From positions 124,001 to 188,000 of the forward strand of contig NZ_JAUNLP010000004.1 of the NCBI RefSeq assembly GCF_030532195.1: 64,000 bases of DNA, given 5' to 3'. This document shows positions 28,691 to 37,463 of the stretch, piece by piece. The translations under genes were made by a program, and so were the position numbers. Positions within the stretch are counted from its first letter, which is position 1, and the number at the start of each line of letters is the position of its first letter. The notes below the pieces were generated by a model. The model saw only the letters and a program-made list of their open reading frames with translations, did no database searches and was not told the origin of the DNA. This DNA comes from Corynebacterium sp. GTDB lineage: Bacteria; Actinomycetota; Actinomycetes; Mycobacteriales; Mycobacteriaceae.

Positions 28691-28800
28691 GATGCATGAA
28701 AGGTTAATAAACGGGCGCCTGAAATCCGGTATTGACCGTGTTTCGGAGGGGGATAGCGGGGGATAAGTGCGCGCTAGTAGAGCTAGCGGGCAAGTACCGA

Positions 28801-28806
28801 TAGTGT
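28801..28806 (+). promoter_or_regulatory. -10 hexamer, leaderless promoter of add
   Basis: TAGTGT followed by 7 nt and ATG at 28814; the in-frame GTG at 28805 overlaps the hexamer and is unlikely to be the start. Confidence 0.5.
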
Positions 28807-28813
28807 GTCCTCT

Positions 28814-30055
28814 ATGACTAACTCTTCGCACAGTGATGCAAAGTCTTTGGCCGCCGAGTCGGTGGCATCGCAGCCGCGCCAGAATGACCTCGAGGAAATT
28901 CGTGAGGTCGTGGCGGGTCTGCCGAAGGTTTTGCTGCACGACCATCTCGACGGTGGCCTGCGTCCGCAGACCGTAATCGATCTGGCGGCTGACTGCGGTT
29001 ATACCGATCAGCTGCCAACCACCGATGCTGATGAGCTGGAGCAGTGGTTCATTGACACTGGTAACTCCGGTTCGCTGCCGAGCTACCTGACTGCCTTCGC
29101 ACACACCTGCGCTGTCATGCAGACTCGGGAGGCGCTGACGCGCGTTGCCCGTGAGGCCGTCGAGGATTTGGCCGATGACAACGTCGTCTACGCTGAGCTG
29201 CGTCTGGCACCGGAAAATCACCTGGAGCAGGGTCTGAGCATGCAGGATGTTGTCGACGCACTGGTAGAGGGACTCGCACACGGTGAGGCGCATGCAGCCG
29301 CTGCTGGTAAGAACATCACCGCGCGCCTGCTGATTTGCGCGATGCGCCAGAACGACAACTCCAAGGAAGTCGCGCAGCTGGTCGTCGATAACTACGGCAA
29401 GCGTTCCGACGGCTACGTTGTCGGCTTCGACATCGCTGGTCCGGAAAACGGATTCCCGCCGGCCAACCACGCAGAGGCATTTGACCTGCTGCGTGAGAAC
29501 CTCATTCCAGTGACCATTCACGCCGGTGAGGATGCCGGTGTGGATTCACTGCGCGATGCTGTCGTCCAGGGCGCACACCGCCTTGGCCACGGCGTTCGCA
29601 TCTACGAGGACTTCGGTGCCTCCCTGGAGGGCATCGAGTGCCAGCCAGTCGCCGCCGCCATCCGCGACCGTCAGCTGCCGCTGGAGATCTGCCCGACCTC
29701 CAACGTCCAGACTGGCGTGTGTGACAGCGTTGCTGATCACCCGTTCCCGCTTCTCGACGATATGCGTTTTGCCTGCACCGTCAATACCGATAACCGCCTG
29801 ATTGGCGCGACCTCCATGACCAAGGAGTGCATGGAGCTGGTTGAGAACTTCGGTTACGGCTACAGCGAGCTGTTCGATTTGACCTGTAACGCAATCAACA
29901 ATGCATTTACTGATTTGCCGACTCGCCAGCGCATCATGGACACCATCATCTACCCGGCCTACCTTCAGTTGCTGGATGACGACGAGGATGCCGATGGCGT
30001 TCCAGAAGACACCGACGTTCTCGGTGGGGAATCCCTGGAGATGAAGTTGGACTAG
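28814..30055 (+). CDS. add: adenosine deaminase
   Basis: This 413-residue amidohydrolase-fold enzyme deaminates adenosine to inosine in purine salvage. Zinc and catalytic motifs are visible: HDHLDGGLRPQT (first His pair, near residue 40), VTIHAGEDAG, GAHRLGHGVRI, EICPTSNVQT and CTVNTDNRL. The acidic N-terminal 30 residues and C-terminal 25 residues are species-type extensions. A bidirectional terminator follows at 30096. Confidence 0.94.
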   Translation: MTNSSHSDAKSLAAESVASQPRQNDLEEIREVVAGLPKVLLHDHLDGGLRPQTVIDLAADCGYTDQLPTTDADELEQWFIDTGNSGSLPSYLTAFAHTCAVMQTREALTRVAREAVEDLADDNVVYAELRLAPENHLEQGLSMQDVVDALVEGLAHGEAHAAAAGKNITARLLICAMRQNDNSKEVAQLVVDNYGKRSDGYVVGFDIAGPENGFPPANHAEAFDLLRENLIPVTIHAGEDAGVDSLRDAVVQGAHRLGHGVRIYEDFGASLEGIECQPVAAAIRDRQLPLEICPTSNVQTGVCDSVADHPFPLLDDMRFACTVNTDNRLIGATSMTKECMELVENFGYGYSELFDLTCNAINNAFTDLPTRQRIMDTIIYPAYLQLLDDDEDADGVPEDTDVLGGESLEMKLD

Positions 30056-30095
30056 CTGCTGACTGGTGCTGACGACAGTTGCTGCTGGCAGTTGC

Positions 30096-30162
30096 AAAAA
30101 GCGCCCCGAGGAGAGGCGAACACGAAATGTGTTTCGATTCCCTTTCCCTCAGGGCGCTTTTC
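30096..30162. terminator. bidirectional terminator between add and the 30194-31438 gene
   Basis: AAAAAGCGCCCCGAGG pairs with CCTCAGGGCGCTTTT (one mismatch), loop of about 33 nt. A-run on the left and T-run on the right allow function for both convergent genes. Confidence 0.8.
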
Positions 30163-30193
30163 GTTTGCTAGTGTGCGACTTTAGTTTCGCGCG

Positions 30194-31438
30194 TTAAATC
30201 TTGGTGGTGAAGCGGTCGGTCAGACTCTTCTCCAGCTGACGCCAGCCCGCTGCCTCTTCATCAAACGGTGGCACCGGCTCAGACATCTCACCGGTATCCA
30301 GCAAGAAGTTCAGCAGCCACTGCAGCTGCTGGTTACCGGCCAGAACTTCGTTGACCGCGTCGTCGCCAGCCCAGTCAGCGGCATCAGCCAGCAGCTCATA
30401 AGCACGAGCCAGCTGGTGAGTATCGACGTAGCTCGGACCCTTTTCAATGTCCTCAGCCAAACCGGTAAACGAGTACTCATTGTCTGCATGGACCACAGCC
30501 TCGAGCTCACCGGCATTGGCCGCGGTGATGATCTCATCCCAGGTCAGCAGGTTAGACATGTCGTGGTGCTTGTGCTCGAGCAGCCAGCGCACCATCGTGC
30601 GTGGCTGCGAGAAGGTGTGAATCTCACCGTTGGTGCCGAGGAACAGCGGGCGGCGCCCCATGTAGCAACGCAGCGTGTAGAGAGTACGACCCGCAATGGA
30701 AATTTTAATGGGATCGATGCCGGCATTGGCCCACACAGTGCTGTCGTAAGGGTCGCCCTGATCTGCGTTTTCAGCGGCCTTCTTTTCCTCTTCGCGCTTC
30801 TTCTCCGCGGCTTCACGACGTTCCATCTCGGCCTTCTTGGCCTCTTCCAAGGACGTGGCAGCGGCGCTGGCGGCAGCCTCGTCGACCTTCGGAGTCTTTG
30901 CCCCAAGGCCATCGAAAGCATCAATGCAGTCATCCCAGTTGGACAGGATGACTCGACCAATCGCCGACCACTGCGCAGCACCGTTGCCCTGGAAGTGATC
31001 AGCGCCATTGGCGGTGGCAGCCAGCACGGAGTGAGATGCGAACATCTGATTGACCGGAGTCAAATCAGCAATAGCACCGATGGAACGTGCGATGGACAGG
31101 ATGCGATCCGCGCGCGATACGTGGTCATAGTCAGCGCGACCAGCCAGAACCTCCGGCAGGCCGATGAGATCGTAGCGGTGGCGTGGCTCCGAAATGACAG
31201 AACCAGGCAGCTGTTGGCTAAAACGCCCCCAGGCTGGGTGCTGCTCAAAGTCATGTGCGGTACCGGACTGCAGGAAGGCAAGTAGCTCGGCGGCAGAGGA
31301 GAACATGTAAATGTCCTCGCCGTGACCGAGAAGAGCCTGCCATTCGGCGCCGCCTTCGCGCCAACTTGGAGCCCACAGAGTGTAAAAAGTGCCCGAAGTC
31401 AGCTCGAGTTCGATGGGAACGATGCCTTGCCTGGCCAT
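30194..31438 (-). CDS. conserved hypothetical with an internal domain duplication
   Basis: The product is a 414-residue soluble protein of no named family. Two similar segments are visible: residues about 12-75 (TSGTFYTLWAPSW, EDIYMFSSAAELLAFLQSG) and about 247-305 (IAGRTLYTLRCYMGRRPLFLG, GEIHTFSQPRTMVRWLLEH). Between them lies a charged coiled-coil-like linker (about 195-228, EEAKKAEMERREAAEKK). No signal peptide or membrane helix is seen, so it is probably cytosolic. ATG at 31438. The function is unknown; duplicated modules joined by a charged helix suggest a scaffold or binding protein, which is inference. Confidence 0.75.
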   Translation of the reverse strand: MARQGIVPIELELTSGTFYTLWAPSWREGGAEWQALLGHGEDIYMFSSAAELLAFLQSGTAHDFEQHPAWGRFSQQLPGSVISEPRHRYDLIGLPEVLAGRADYDHVSRADRILSIARSIGAIADLTPVNQMFASHSVLAATANGADHFQGNGAAQWSAIGRVILSNWDDCIDAFDGLGAKTPKVDEAAASAAATSLEEAKKAEMERREAAEKKREEEKKAAENADQGDPYDSTVWANAGIDPIKISIAGRTLYTLRCYMGRRPLFLGTNGEIHTFSQPRTMVRWLLEHKHHDMSNLLTWDEIITAANAGELEAVVHADNEYSFTGLAEDIEKGPSYVDTHQLARAYELLADAADWAGDDAVNEVLAGNQQLQWLLNFLLDTGEMSEPVPPFDEEAAGWRQLEKSLTDRFTTKI

Positions 31439-31574
31439 AGTTGTCGTCGCAGCCCTTCTGGTAGTCGGAGGTCTATCTAATGGTTAAATAAGCAGTCTTT
31501 CTCGCGGCGGCGTAAAGGACTGCAAGATGCGTATTCCCATCTTAGGAGTTTTGGGCGCGAGATTCCCACAGCAC

Positions 31575-32603
31575 CTAGCCGGTAGGGCGATAGAAACCCT
31601 TAAATGGCATACCAATGTTGGTCGTGCGCACTGGATTGACCTGAACCGGGTCTCCAGCCTCAACCATTTGGCCATCACCAACCACCATGGCCACGTGTCC
31701 ATCCCACACGGCCAAATCTCCCGGCAGCAGTTCATCCTGGCTGACTTGCCGACCAATAGCCTGCGCCTCCGCGGTGCGCGGGATATCCACGCCGGCCTGG
31801 CCGTATGCCCAGTGCGTAAGACCGGAGCAATCCAGTGCTTGGCCTGGTGTATTTCCGCCCCAGCCGTAAGGCGTGCCAACAGCGCTCAAGGCGGCCTGAA
31901 CCGCAGCCTGCGCCTCTGGTGTTGGAGCATCTGCCCCGGCATTGCCATCAACTGGCGCAGCGCCCGCGGTGCCAGCATCTGCCTGGTTACCCTCGCTACT
32001 GCCAGCAGTGGAAGCTACGGGATCAGCGGAACCGGTGGAGGCCGCCTGAGTCGCAGCCGTGTCCAACTGCGCTGACTTCGGTGAGGGAGGGGTATCCACT
32101 GCAGCGCTGGCTTGCTGCATCAGTGACTGCACAAGCGGGCTAAGTTCTTGCTCCAGCTTTCGCAGGCGCTCCATCGCCTGGTTCATAGCTGAGGTTGCAG
32201 CGCCTGCGATTCCTGCCGCAGCTTGTGCCATGCCCGCGGGGCTGGAAGTAGCACTGGGTAGGAAGCGCGCAGCTGCCAGCATGAAATCGACCGCAATGCG
32301 CGCCAAATCTCCCACCGCGGAGATAATTGCCGCCGACCCACGGGCAATGTCCCCATCAATGGTTTGAGCACGGCCTTCTAAATCAGCTGCAGCGTTAGCC
32401 GCCCGCGCAAGGCTGACACCCGCGCCTCCGGTATCAGTGCCATCTACCCAATTGCGCTCAACCGAATTGGCCACCGAACGCCAGGCGCTGCTGGCAGCGG
32501 GGACAGCTGCGACTGCCAGATTGGACAGCGCCGGCACGATTGCGGGGCTAATCTGCTGCGCGATGGCAATGGGGACCTCGGTCAATAGATTTAGCGGCAG
32601 CAT
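31575..32603 (-). CDS. NlpC/P60 (C40) peptidoglycan hydrolase with N-terminal helical domain
   Basis: The product has 342 residues. The C-terminal roughly 115 residues form an NlpC/P60 domain with catalytic Cys259 (LDCSGLTHWAYG) and His303 (WDGHVAMVVGDG), expected to cut D-Glu to diaminopimelate bonds. The N-terminal roughly 180 residues are Ala-rich and helical (PALSNLAVAAVPAASSAW, ARAANAAADLEGRAQTIDGD) and no classical cleavable signal peptide is evident. A Thr/Ala-rich linker joins the parts. ATG at 32603 overlaps the upstream stop (TGATG; GTG at 32606 also possible), so it is coupled to the small helical gene before it. It is likely exported and acts in the cell wall; the secretion route is uncertain. 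Confidence 0.88.
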   Translation of the reverse strand: MLPLNLLTEVPIAIAQQISPAIVPALSNLAVAAVPAASSAWRSVANSVERNWVDGTDTGGAGVSLARAANAAADLEGRAQTIDGDIARGSAAIISAVGDLARIAVDFMLAAARFLPSATSSPAGMAQAAAGIAGAATSAMNQAMERLRKLEQELSPLVQSLMQQASAAVDTPPSPKSAQLDTAATQAASTGSADPVASTAGSSEGNQADAGTAGAAPVDGNAGADAPTPEAQAAVQAALSAVGTPYGWGGNTPGQALDCSGLTHWAYGQAGVDIPRTAEAQAIGRQVSQDELLPGDLAVWDGHVAMVVGDGQMVEAGDPVQVNPVRTTNIGMPFKGFYRPTG

Positions 32604-33001
32604 CACGCACCACCGTCAACGACCATGTTCGACGCCGAAGTCGGAGTAAGCGACTGCAAAGCTCGTGCGCCCGCGTCCTCAGCATCCGTTACCGCCGCGA
32701 CAAAGTGAGATAGGGCACTGGAAGCGTTGGTGGCATAGTCACTTAAAGCAGCCACGTTGTCGCGCTGGCTATGCAAGGCGGAAGCCGCCGCGCGACAGAA
32801 TTGGCCTACAAACGGAGCGTCGCCAAGCAAATGCAGCGCATCGACCTCGACAGCATCCGTGCCAGCGGCCTGCTGCGACAGTGCGGACAGCTGTGCGGCG
32901 TTGGCGGAGATGAGCTCTGGTACCAGCGTGAATGCGCCGCTAGATGTCGGTGTAGAGAGAAACGATGGTGTCGGTGGTGTGGTCAGCGGTGGAAGCGACA
33001 A
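32603..33001 (-). CDS. small helical protein paired with NlpC/P60 (EspC/WXG-like, tentative)
   Basis: The product has 132 residues when started at TTG 33001, chosen because AGAAAGG lies 8 nt before it; a longer frame to 33169 would run into the upp gene on the other strand. The protein is Ala/Ser-rich and helical (LISANAAQLSALSQQAAG, ALHSQRDNVAALSDYATNAS, FVAAVTDAEDAGARALQ), about 100 residues of helix like EspC/DUF2580 or other type VII secretion-associated proteins. This resemblance is by eye and low-confidence. No signal peptide is seen. Its stop overlaps the NlpC/P60 start. Confidence 0.65.
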   Translation of the reverse strand: MSLPPLTTPPTPSFLSTPTSSGAFTLVPELISANAAQLSALSQQAAGTDAVEVDALHLLGDAPFVGQFCRAAASALHSQRDNVAALSDYATNASSALSHFVAAVTDAEDAGARALQSLTPTSASNMVVDGGA

Positions 33002-33132
33002 TGTGGTGGCCTTTCTGGGATGTAAAAATGCCTTCGTATTGTTAGGCGCGAAAAAGGCCGATTCGGTTCCATTCTTTTTAGCGAAAGTTCCCCCAGGCGT
33101 GCCAGCGCAAAAATGCGTGGGCGGAACCAATG

Positions 33133-33138
33133 TATTTT
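33133..33138 (+). promoter_or_regulatory. -10 hexamer, leaderless promoter of upp
   Basis: TATTTT followed by 7 nt and ATG at 33146; no ribosome binding site at the ATG. Confidence 0.5.
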
Positions 33139-33145
33139 GGAAGCT

Positions 33146-33781
33146 ATGGAGATTACCGTTGTCAACCATCCCTTGGCACAGTCACGTTTGACCATCCTGC
33201 GCGATGAGCGCACTGACAATGCGGGCTTCCGTGCGGCACTCGCTGACCTGGGCGCCATGCTGATCTATGAGGCTAGCCGCGAGCTGCCCGTTGAAAAATT
33301 CGATGTCAAGACCCCAATCACCACTGCAGAGGGCCGTCGTCTGCAGGATCCGCCGATTATCGTGCCGGTGATTCGCGCCGGGCTGGGTATGGTCGATCCA
33401 GCGCTGTCGATGATTCCGGACGCGCAGGTCGGCTTCATCGGGCTTGCTCGTAATGAGGAAACGCATGAGCCGGTTCCATACTTGGAGGCTCTGCCGCAGG
33501 ACCTGTCGGGACGCAATGTGTTCCTGGTCGACCCGATGCTGGCAACCGGCGGCTCTCTGCTGCACGCACTGAAGTTGCTGGTAGACCGCGGTGCGGACAA
33601 TATCACGGCCGTGTGCATTATCTCGGCTCAGCAGGGCGTTGATGCCCTTGAGAACTCCGGTCTGCCGGTGCGCCTCGTCACCACAGTGATTGACCCGGAT
33701 CTCAACGAAGATGCCTACATCGTGCCGGGTCTGGGAGATGCGGGCGACCGTCTCTACGGCCCCCGCAATATCGACCTTTAA
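33146..33781 (+). CDS. upp: uracil phosphoribosyltransferase
   Basis: This 211-residue enzyme makes UMP from uracil and PRPP in pyrimidine salvage. The family start [19 protein letters not shown], the [11 protein letters not shown] segment, the PRPP loop [11 protein letters not shown] and the C-terminal [14 protein letters not shown] (uracil binding) are present at normal length. It is divergent from the NlpC/P60 pair and converges with the Thr/Ser-rich gene. Confidence 0.96.
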   Translation: MEITVVNHPLAQSRLTILRDERTDNAGFRAALADLGAMLIYEASRELPVEKFDVKTPITTAEGRRLQDPPIIVPVIRAGLGMVDPALSMIPDAQVGFIGLARNEETHEPVPYLEALPQDLSGRNVFLVDPMLATGGSLLHALKLLVDRGADNITAVCIISAQQGVDALENSGLPVRLVTTVIDPDLNEDAYIVPGLGDAGDRLYGPRNIDL

Positions 33782-33793
33782 GGTCAGAAGATT

Positions 33794-34492
33794 CTACGCA
33801 GTGCCCCAAGCCTCGGCGGCGTACTTCTTGATGACCTCATTGTCCTTGGTCACCAGAAGGCCGTCGGGGGACATCTGGTACTTGTATGAGCCATTGCGGG
33901 CCACTACGCGGTCGCCCTCGTCGACGATGACTTCGGTCGACATCGCGCCCTGTGGCGAGTCGGAGCGGTAGTACTTCTCGCCCGAACGCGTCTCACACGC
34001 AGTGGCCTTAATGCCTTCTTCCGCAGCGACTACGGCAAACGCACGGTCGCCCGAATCGCAGCGCGCGGAGCTACCGACAAAGCCCAAACCGTCGAGGTCA
34101 CCGCGTCCGGTACCGAAGTCCTGTCCTGAAGGAACTGGCTCTGTAGTCGAGGTCGTCGTGGAGCTCGACGAAGTAGTCGTCGGCTTCTTGGACGACGTAG
34201 AGGTCGACGACGACGGCGTCGAAGAGCTACTGGTCGTGCTTGACGACGTCTCCCGCGAGCTCGTCGTAGTCGTCGTGGTGGTTGTCGTCTTGCTGGTCGA
34301 GGACTGCGACGACGGCTGTGACGACTGCGTAGAAGATGAGGTCGCCGGAGCGGAGGAGGGGACCTCAGGGCGCTTCGGTTCATCATCATTGCTCAGTGAC
34401 AGACCAATGGCGATGCCGATAACAATTACCAGTGCCGTAGCAGCGATGATGATGGGGATGGTCAGTGATTTGGACGAGGCGTTGCCGGACAT
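33794..34492 (-). CDS. membrane-anchored Thr/Ser-rich extracellular protein
   Basis: The product has 232 residues. A short cytosolic N-terminus (MSGNASSKSL) is followed by one hydrophobic helix (about 11-33), a roughly 90-residue Ser/Thr tract (about 45-135, with nine consecutive Thr) and a C-terminal globular domain (DLDGLGFVGSSARCDSGDRA, KYYRSDSPQGAMSTEVIVDE) with two cysteines. The type II topology puts the Ser/Thr stalk and domain outside, where the stalk could be O-mannosylated (inference). ATG at 34492 begins just before the helix. Function unknown. Confidence 0.78.
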   Translation of the reverse strand: MSGNASSKSLTIPIIIAATALVIVIGIAIGLSLSNDDEPKRPEVPSSAPATSSSTQSSQPSSQSSTSKTTTTTTTTTSSRETSSSTTSSSSTPSSSTSTSSKKPTTTSSSSTTTSTTEPVPSGQDFGTGRGDLDGLGFVGSSARCDSGDRAFAVVAAEEGIKATACETRSGEKYYRSDSPQGAMSTEVIVDEGDRVVARNGSYKYQMSPDGLLVTKDNEVIKKYAAEAWGTA

Positions 34493-34621
34493 GGTTCTTA
34501 TCATGACAAAAATCGGCCCAATGTGAAACATCTGGCAATTAAAGTGGCCAATGTTACGCAAGTAAACAACATGCACGTTTCTGTTGCAGAGCCCTCTGAC
34601 ACGCTCAATACCGCAAATGCC

Positions 34622-34627
34622 TACACT
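34622..34627 (+). promoter_or_regulatory. -10 hexamer, leaderless promoter of the M20 amidohydrolase gene
   Basis: TACACT followed by 8 nt and GTG at 34636. Confidence 0.5.
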
Positions 34628-34635
34628 TGATAGTT

Positions 34636-35862
34636 GTGATTGAGGAGTTTATTAAGCACTGGTGGGCCGAGCACGCGAATGAGATCATTCAGTGGCGGCG
34701 GCACCTGCACGCGCATCCGGAACTATCACATATGGAACACGCCACCACGGCGTTTGTGGAAGAGAAGCTGCGCGCCGCCGGACTTGAGCCGGTGCTATTC
34801 CCCAATACCGGTCTCATGGTCGACATCGGTGAAGATGAGCTCGCCGACAACGAAGTCGGCGGTGAACGGCCAGGGCGCCTGGCGTTCCGTGGCGACATGG
34901 ACGCGCTTCCCATCACTGAAGCCACCGGGCTAGAGTTTGCCAGCACCAACGACGGTGTCATGCACGCTTGCGGCCATGACTTCCACACCACTATCACGCT
35001 GGCCACTGCGCTGGCGATGGCTGAATACCGCGAAAAGCACCCGCTACCGACTCCGCTGCGCTTTATCTTCCAGCCCGCTGAAGAAGTCATGGTCGGCGGC
35101 GCACCAGAGGTCATTGCCGCGGGCGCGCTCAAGGGCGTGGAACGCATCTTTGCAGTCCACTGCGAACCGAAGTTGCGTGTTGGCCACGTAGGCGTGCGCA
35201 CAGGTGCGATTACCTCTGCCACGGACACTCTGGATATCCAACTCACCGGTCCTGGCGGGCACACTTCACGGCCACAGATGACCGTCGATATCGTGTACGC
35301 ACTGGGCAAGCTGATCACTGATCTACCAGGTCTGTTGTCGCGACGCGTCGATCCGCGCACCGGCACCGTCTTGACATTCGGCTCCGTCCACTCCGGTTAT
35401 GCTCACAACGCGATTCCGTCGGAAGGCTCCGTTGCCGGTACTTTGCGCACCGCGGACATTACGACGTGGCGTGAGATCGATCCGCTCGTCCGCGAACTCA
35501 TCGGCCAGGTCCTCGCTCCCACAGGTGCCGACTACACCATCAAATACGAACGAGGCGTGCCGCCCGTGCTTAACGACGAATACTGCACCGCCCTCATTGC
35601 GGAAACTGTGCGCCGTGTGGATGAAAACGCAGTGACGCAGGCTCCTCAGTCCTCCGGCGGCGAGGACTTCGGGTGGTACCTCGAACATGTACCGGGAGCT
35701 ATGGCGCGTCTGGGATGCTGGTCCGGGCGTGGTGAAAAGCATGATCTGCACCGCGATGACCTCATTGTGGACGAGCGCTGCCTGGGCGTCGGTGTAAAAC
35801 TGTTCGCCGGCATCGTCGCACGCTATGAAGACGACGCGCAGCCAAGCATGACTGTCCGTTAG
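34636..35862 (+). CDS. M20 family amidohydrolase/peptidase
   Basis: The product is a 408-residue M20D-type metallohydrolase of the hippurate hydrolase/N-acyl-amino acid amidohydrolase group. Motifs are RRHLHAHPELS near residue 21, FRGDMDALPITE, the metal-binding CGHDFHTT, FQPAEEVMVGGAPE and the C-terminal SSGGEDFGWYLEHVPG. The substrate is unknown. GTG at 34636 is preferred over TTG at 34627 because of the TACACT-N8-GTG arrangement. It precedes lpdA by 74 bp in the same direction. Confidence 0.92.
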   Translation: MIEEFIKHWWAEHANEIIQWRRHLHAHPELSHMEHATTAFVEEKLRAAGLEPVLFPNTGLMVDIGEDELADNEVGGERPGRLAFRGDMDALPITEATGLEFASTNDGVMHACGHDFHTTITLATALAMAEYREKHPLPTPLRFIFQPAEEVMVGGAPEVIAAGALKGVERIFAVHCEPKLRVGHVGVRTGAITSATDTLDIQLTGPGGHTSRPQMTVDIVYALGKLITDLPGLLSRRVDPRTGTVLTFGSVHSGYAHNAIPSEGSVAGTLRTADITTWREIDPLVRELIGQVLAPTGADYTIKYERGVPPVLNDEYCTALIAETVRRVDENAVTQAPQSSGGEDFGWYLEHVPGAMARLGCWSGRGEKHDLHRDDLIVDERCLGVGVKLFAGIVARYEDDAQPSMTVR

Positions 35863-35936
35863 ACTATGGGGGCAAAGCGGGGAAACCATCTCCCGCAGTA
35901 AATATTTGTGATATCCCTGGCAACTTTGGAGGATTT

Positions 35937-37346
35937 GTGGCGAAGAGGATCGTAATCATCGGCGGCGGCCCGGCCGGCTACGAGGCAGCTTTGGTCGGCG
36001 CTAAGTACGGTGCTGAAGTCACTGTGGTTGAGGATGCCGGAATGGGCGGTTCTTCCGTTCTGTGGGATTGCGTTCCCTCTAAGGCCTTCATCGCCGCAAC
36101 CGGCGTTCGTACCGATATGCGGCGTGCGGACGAGATGGGTCTGCGCCCGGACTTCTCGCAGCGCAAGATTGACTTTACGGCAGTCAATGAACGAGTGAAG
36201 CGTCTGGCACAGCAACAGTCCGACGACGTTCGTGCTCAGATGGAGCGCGAAGGTATCAAGATGCTGCAGGGCCGTGGACGCCTCGATGACTCGGATCCGG
36301 GACTTGTCACTCACTACGTCACCGTTGACCTGCTAGAAGGCGGCGAAATTACACTCGAGGCCGATCTGGTGCTGGTGTGTACCGGTGCGTCGCCCCGTAT
36401 TCTGCCGGGCGCTATCCCGGACGGTGAGCGTATTTTGACCTGGCGCCAGGTCTACGACCTGGAAGAGCTGCCGGAGCACCTCATTGTTGTCGGTTCCGGT
36501 GTTACCGGTGCTGAGTTCGTCTCCTCCTTCACTGAGCTGGGTGTCAAGGTCACCATGGTCGCATCCCGTGACCGCATCCTGCCGCATGAGGACGCAGACG
36601 CAGCTGACGCACTGGAAGAAGTGCTGCTGGAGCGCGGCGTTGATGTCGTTAAGAATGCTCGCTGTGACCTGGTCGAGCGTACTGAGGATGGCGGTGTGCG
36701 CGTCGTTACCTCCGATGGCCGTGAGGTCTTTGGTTCCCACGCGCTGATGACCGTCGGTTCCATCCCGAATACCGCTGATATCGGGCTGGAGGCCAGCGGC
36801 GTTGAGCTGACCCCGTCCGGTCACATTCACGTTGACCGCGTCTCCCGCACTAACGTTCCGGGTATCTACGCTGCGGGCGACTGCACCGACCTGTTCCCGC
36901 TGGCCTCCGTGGCCGCTATGCAGGGGCGTATTGCGATGTACCACGCGCTGGGTGAGGGCGTTTCCCCGATTCGCCTGCGCACTGTTGCCTCCGCAGTGTT
37001 CACCCGCCCGGAGATTGCTACTGTCGGTGTTTCTCAGGCTCAGATTGAGTCCGGTGAAGTCTCTGCACGAGTTGAGGTCTTCCCGCTGGCAGGTAACCCG
37101 CGTGCAAAGATGCGCTCGCTGCGCCACGGCTTCGTCAAGCTGTTCTGCCGCAAGAACTCCGGCATGATTATCGGCGGTGTTGTTGTCGCACCGACGGCAT
37201 CGGAGCTCATTCTGCCGATTGCCGTGTGTGTCTCCAACCAGCTCACGGTTGATGACTTGGCAAGCTCCTTCTCCGTCTACCCGTCGCTGTCCGGCTCCAT
37301 CACGGAGGCAGCCCGTCAGCTGATGGCACACGACGACCTGGACTAG
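35937..37346 (+). CDS. lpdA: LpdA-type flavoprotein, NAD(P)H-quinone dehydrogenase-like
   Basis: This 469-residue pyridine nucleotide-disulfide oxidoreductase-fold protein has an FAD-binding GGGPAGYEAA at residues 9-18, an NAD(P)-binding GSGVTGAEFVSSF and an FAD motif YAAGDCT. The redox-disulfide region reads SVLWDC, with Ser40 where lipoamide dehydrogenases have the first Cys and only Cys45 kept; the C-terminal HxxxxE is replaced by VYPSLSGSITE. This pattern matches M. tuberculosis LpdA (Rv3303c), which reduces quinones rather than lipoamide. GTG start follows TTTGGAGG. Annotation as E3 lipoamide dehydrogenase would be misleading. Confidence 0.9.
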   Translation: MAKRIVIIGGGPAGYEAALVGAKYGAEVTVVEDAGMGGSSVLWDCVPSKAFIAATGVRTDMRRADEMGLRPDFSQRKIDFTAVNERVKRLAQQQSDDVRAQMEREGIKMLQGRGRLDDSDPGLVTHYVTVDLLEGGEITLEADLVLVCTGASPRILPGAIPDGERILTWRQVYDLEELPEHLIVVGSGVTGAEFVSSFTELGVKVTMVASRDRILPHEDADAADALEEVLLERGVDVVKNARCDLVERTEDGGVRVVTSDGREVFGSHALMTVGSIPNTADIGLEASGVELTPSGHIHVDRVSRTNVPGIYAAGDCTDLFPLASVAAMQGRIAMYHALGEGVSPIRLRTVASAVFTRPEIATVGVSQAQIESGEVSARVEVFPLAGNPRAKMRSLRHGFVKLFCRKNSGMIIGGVVVAPTASELILPIAVCVSNQLTVDDLASSFSVYPSLSGSITEAARQLMAHDDLD

Positions 37347-37380
37347 TCTCTGATCTGACGCGTACAGCTGCTTATGCGCG

Positions 37381-37419
37381 AAAAGCCGAGCCCCGATTGC
37401 CATCGGGGCTCGGCTTTTT
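37381..37419. terminator. bidirectional terminator after lpdA
   Basis: A perfect 17-bp stem (AAAAGCCGAGCCCCGAT and complement) with a 4-nt loop, ending in five T; flanking A and T runs serve both convergent genes. Confidence 0.92.
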
Positions 37420-37463
37420 ACTTGTATTGTGTCTCGGCTGTGCGCGTTTCGCAGTGGGCGGGC

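Noticed and set aside
28691..29521. N-terminal extension of the D,D-carboxypeptidase frame
   Set aside because: It would place about 277 residues before a classical signal peptide and lies antisense to add.
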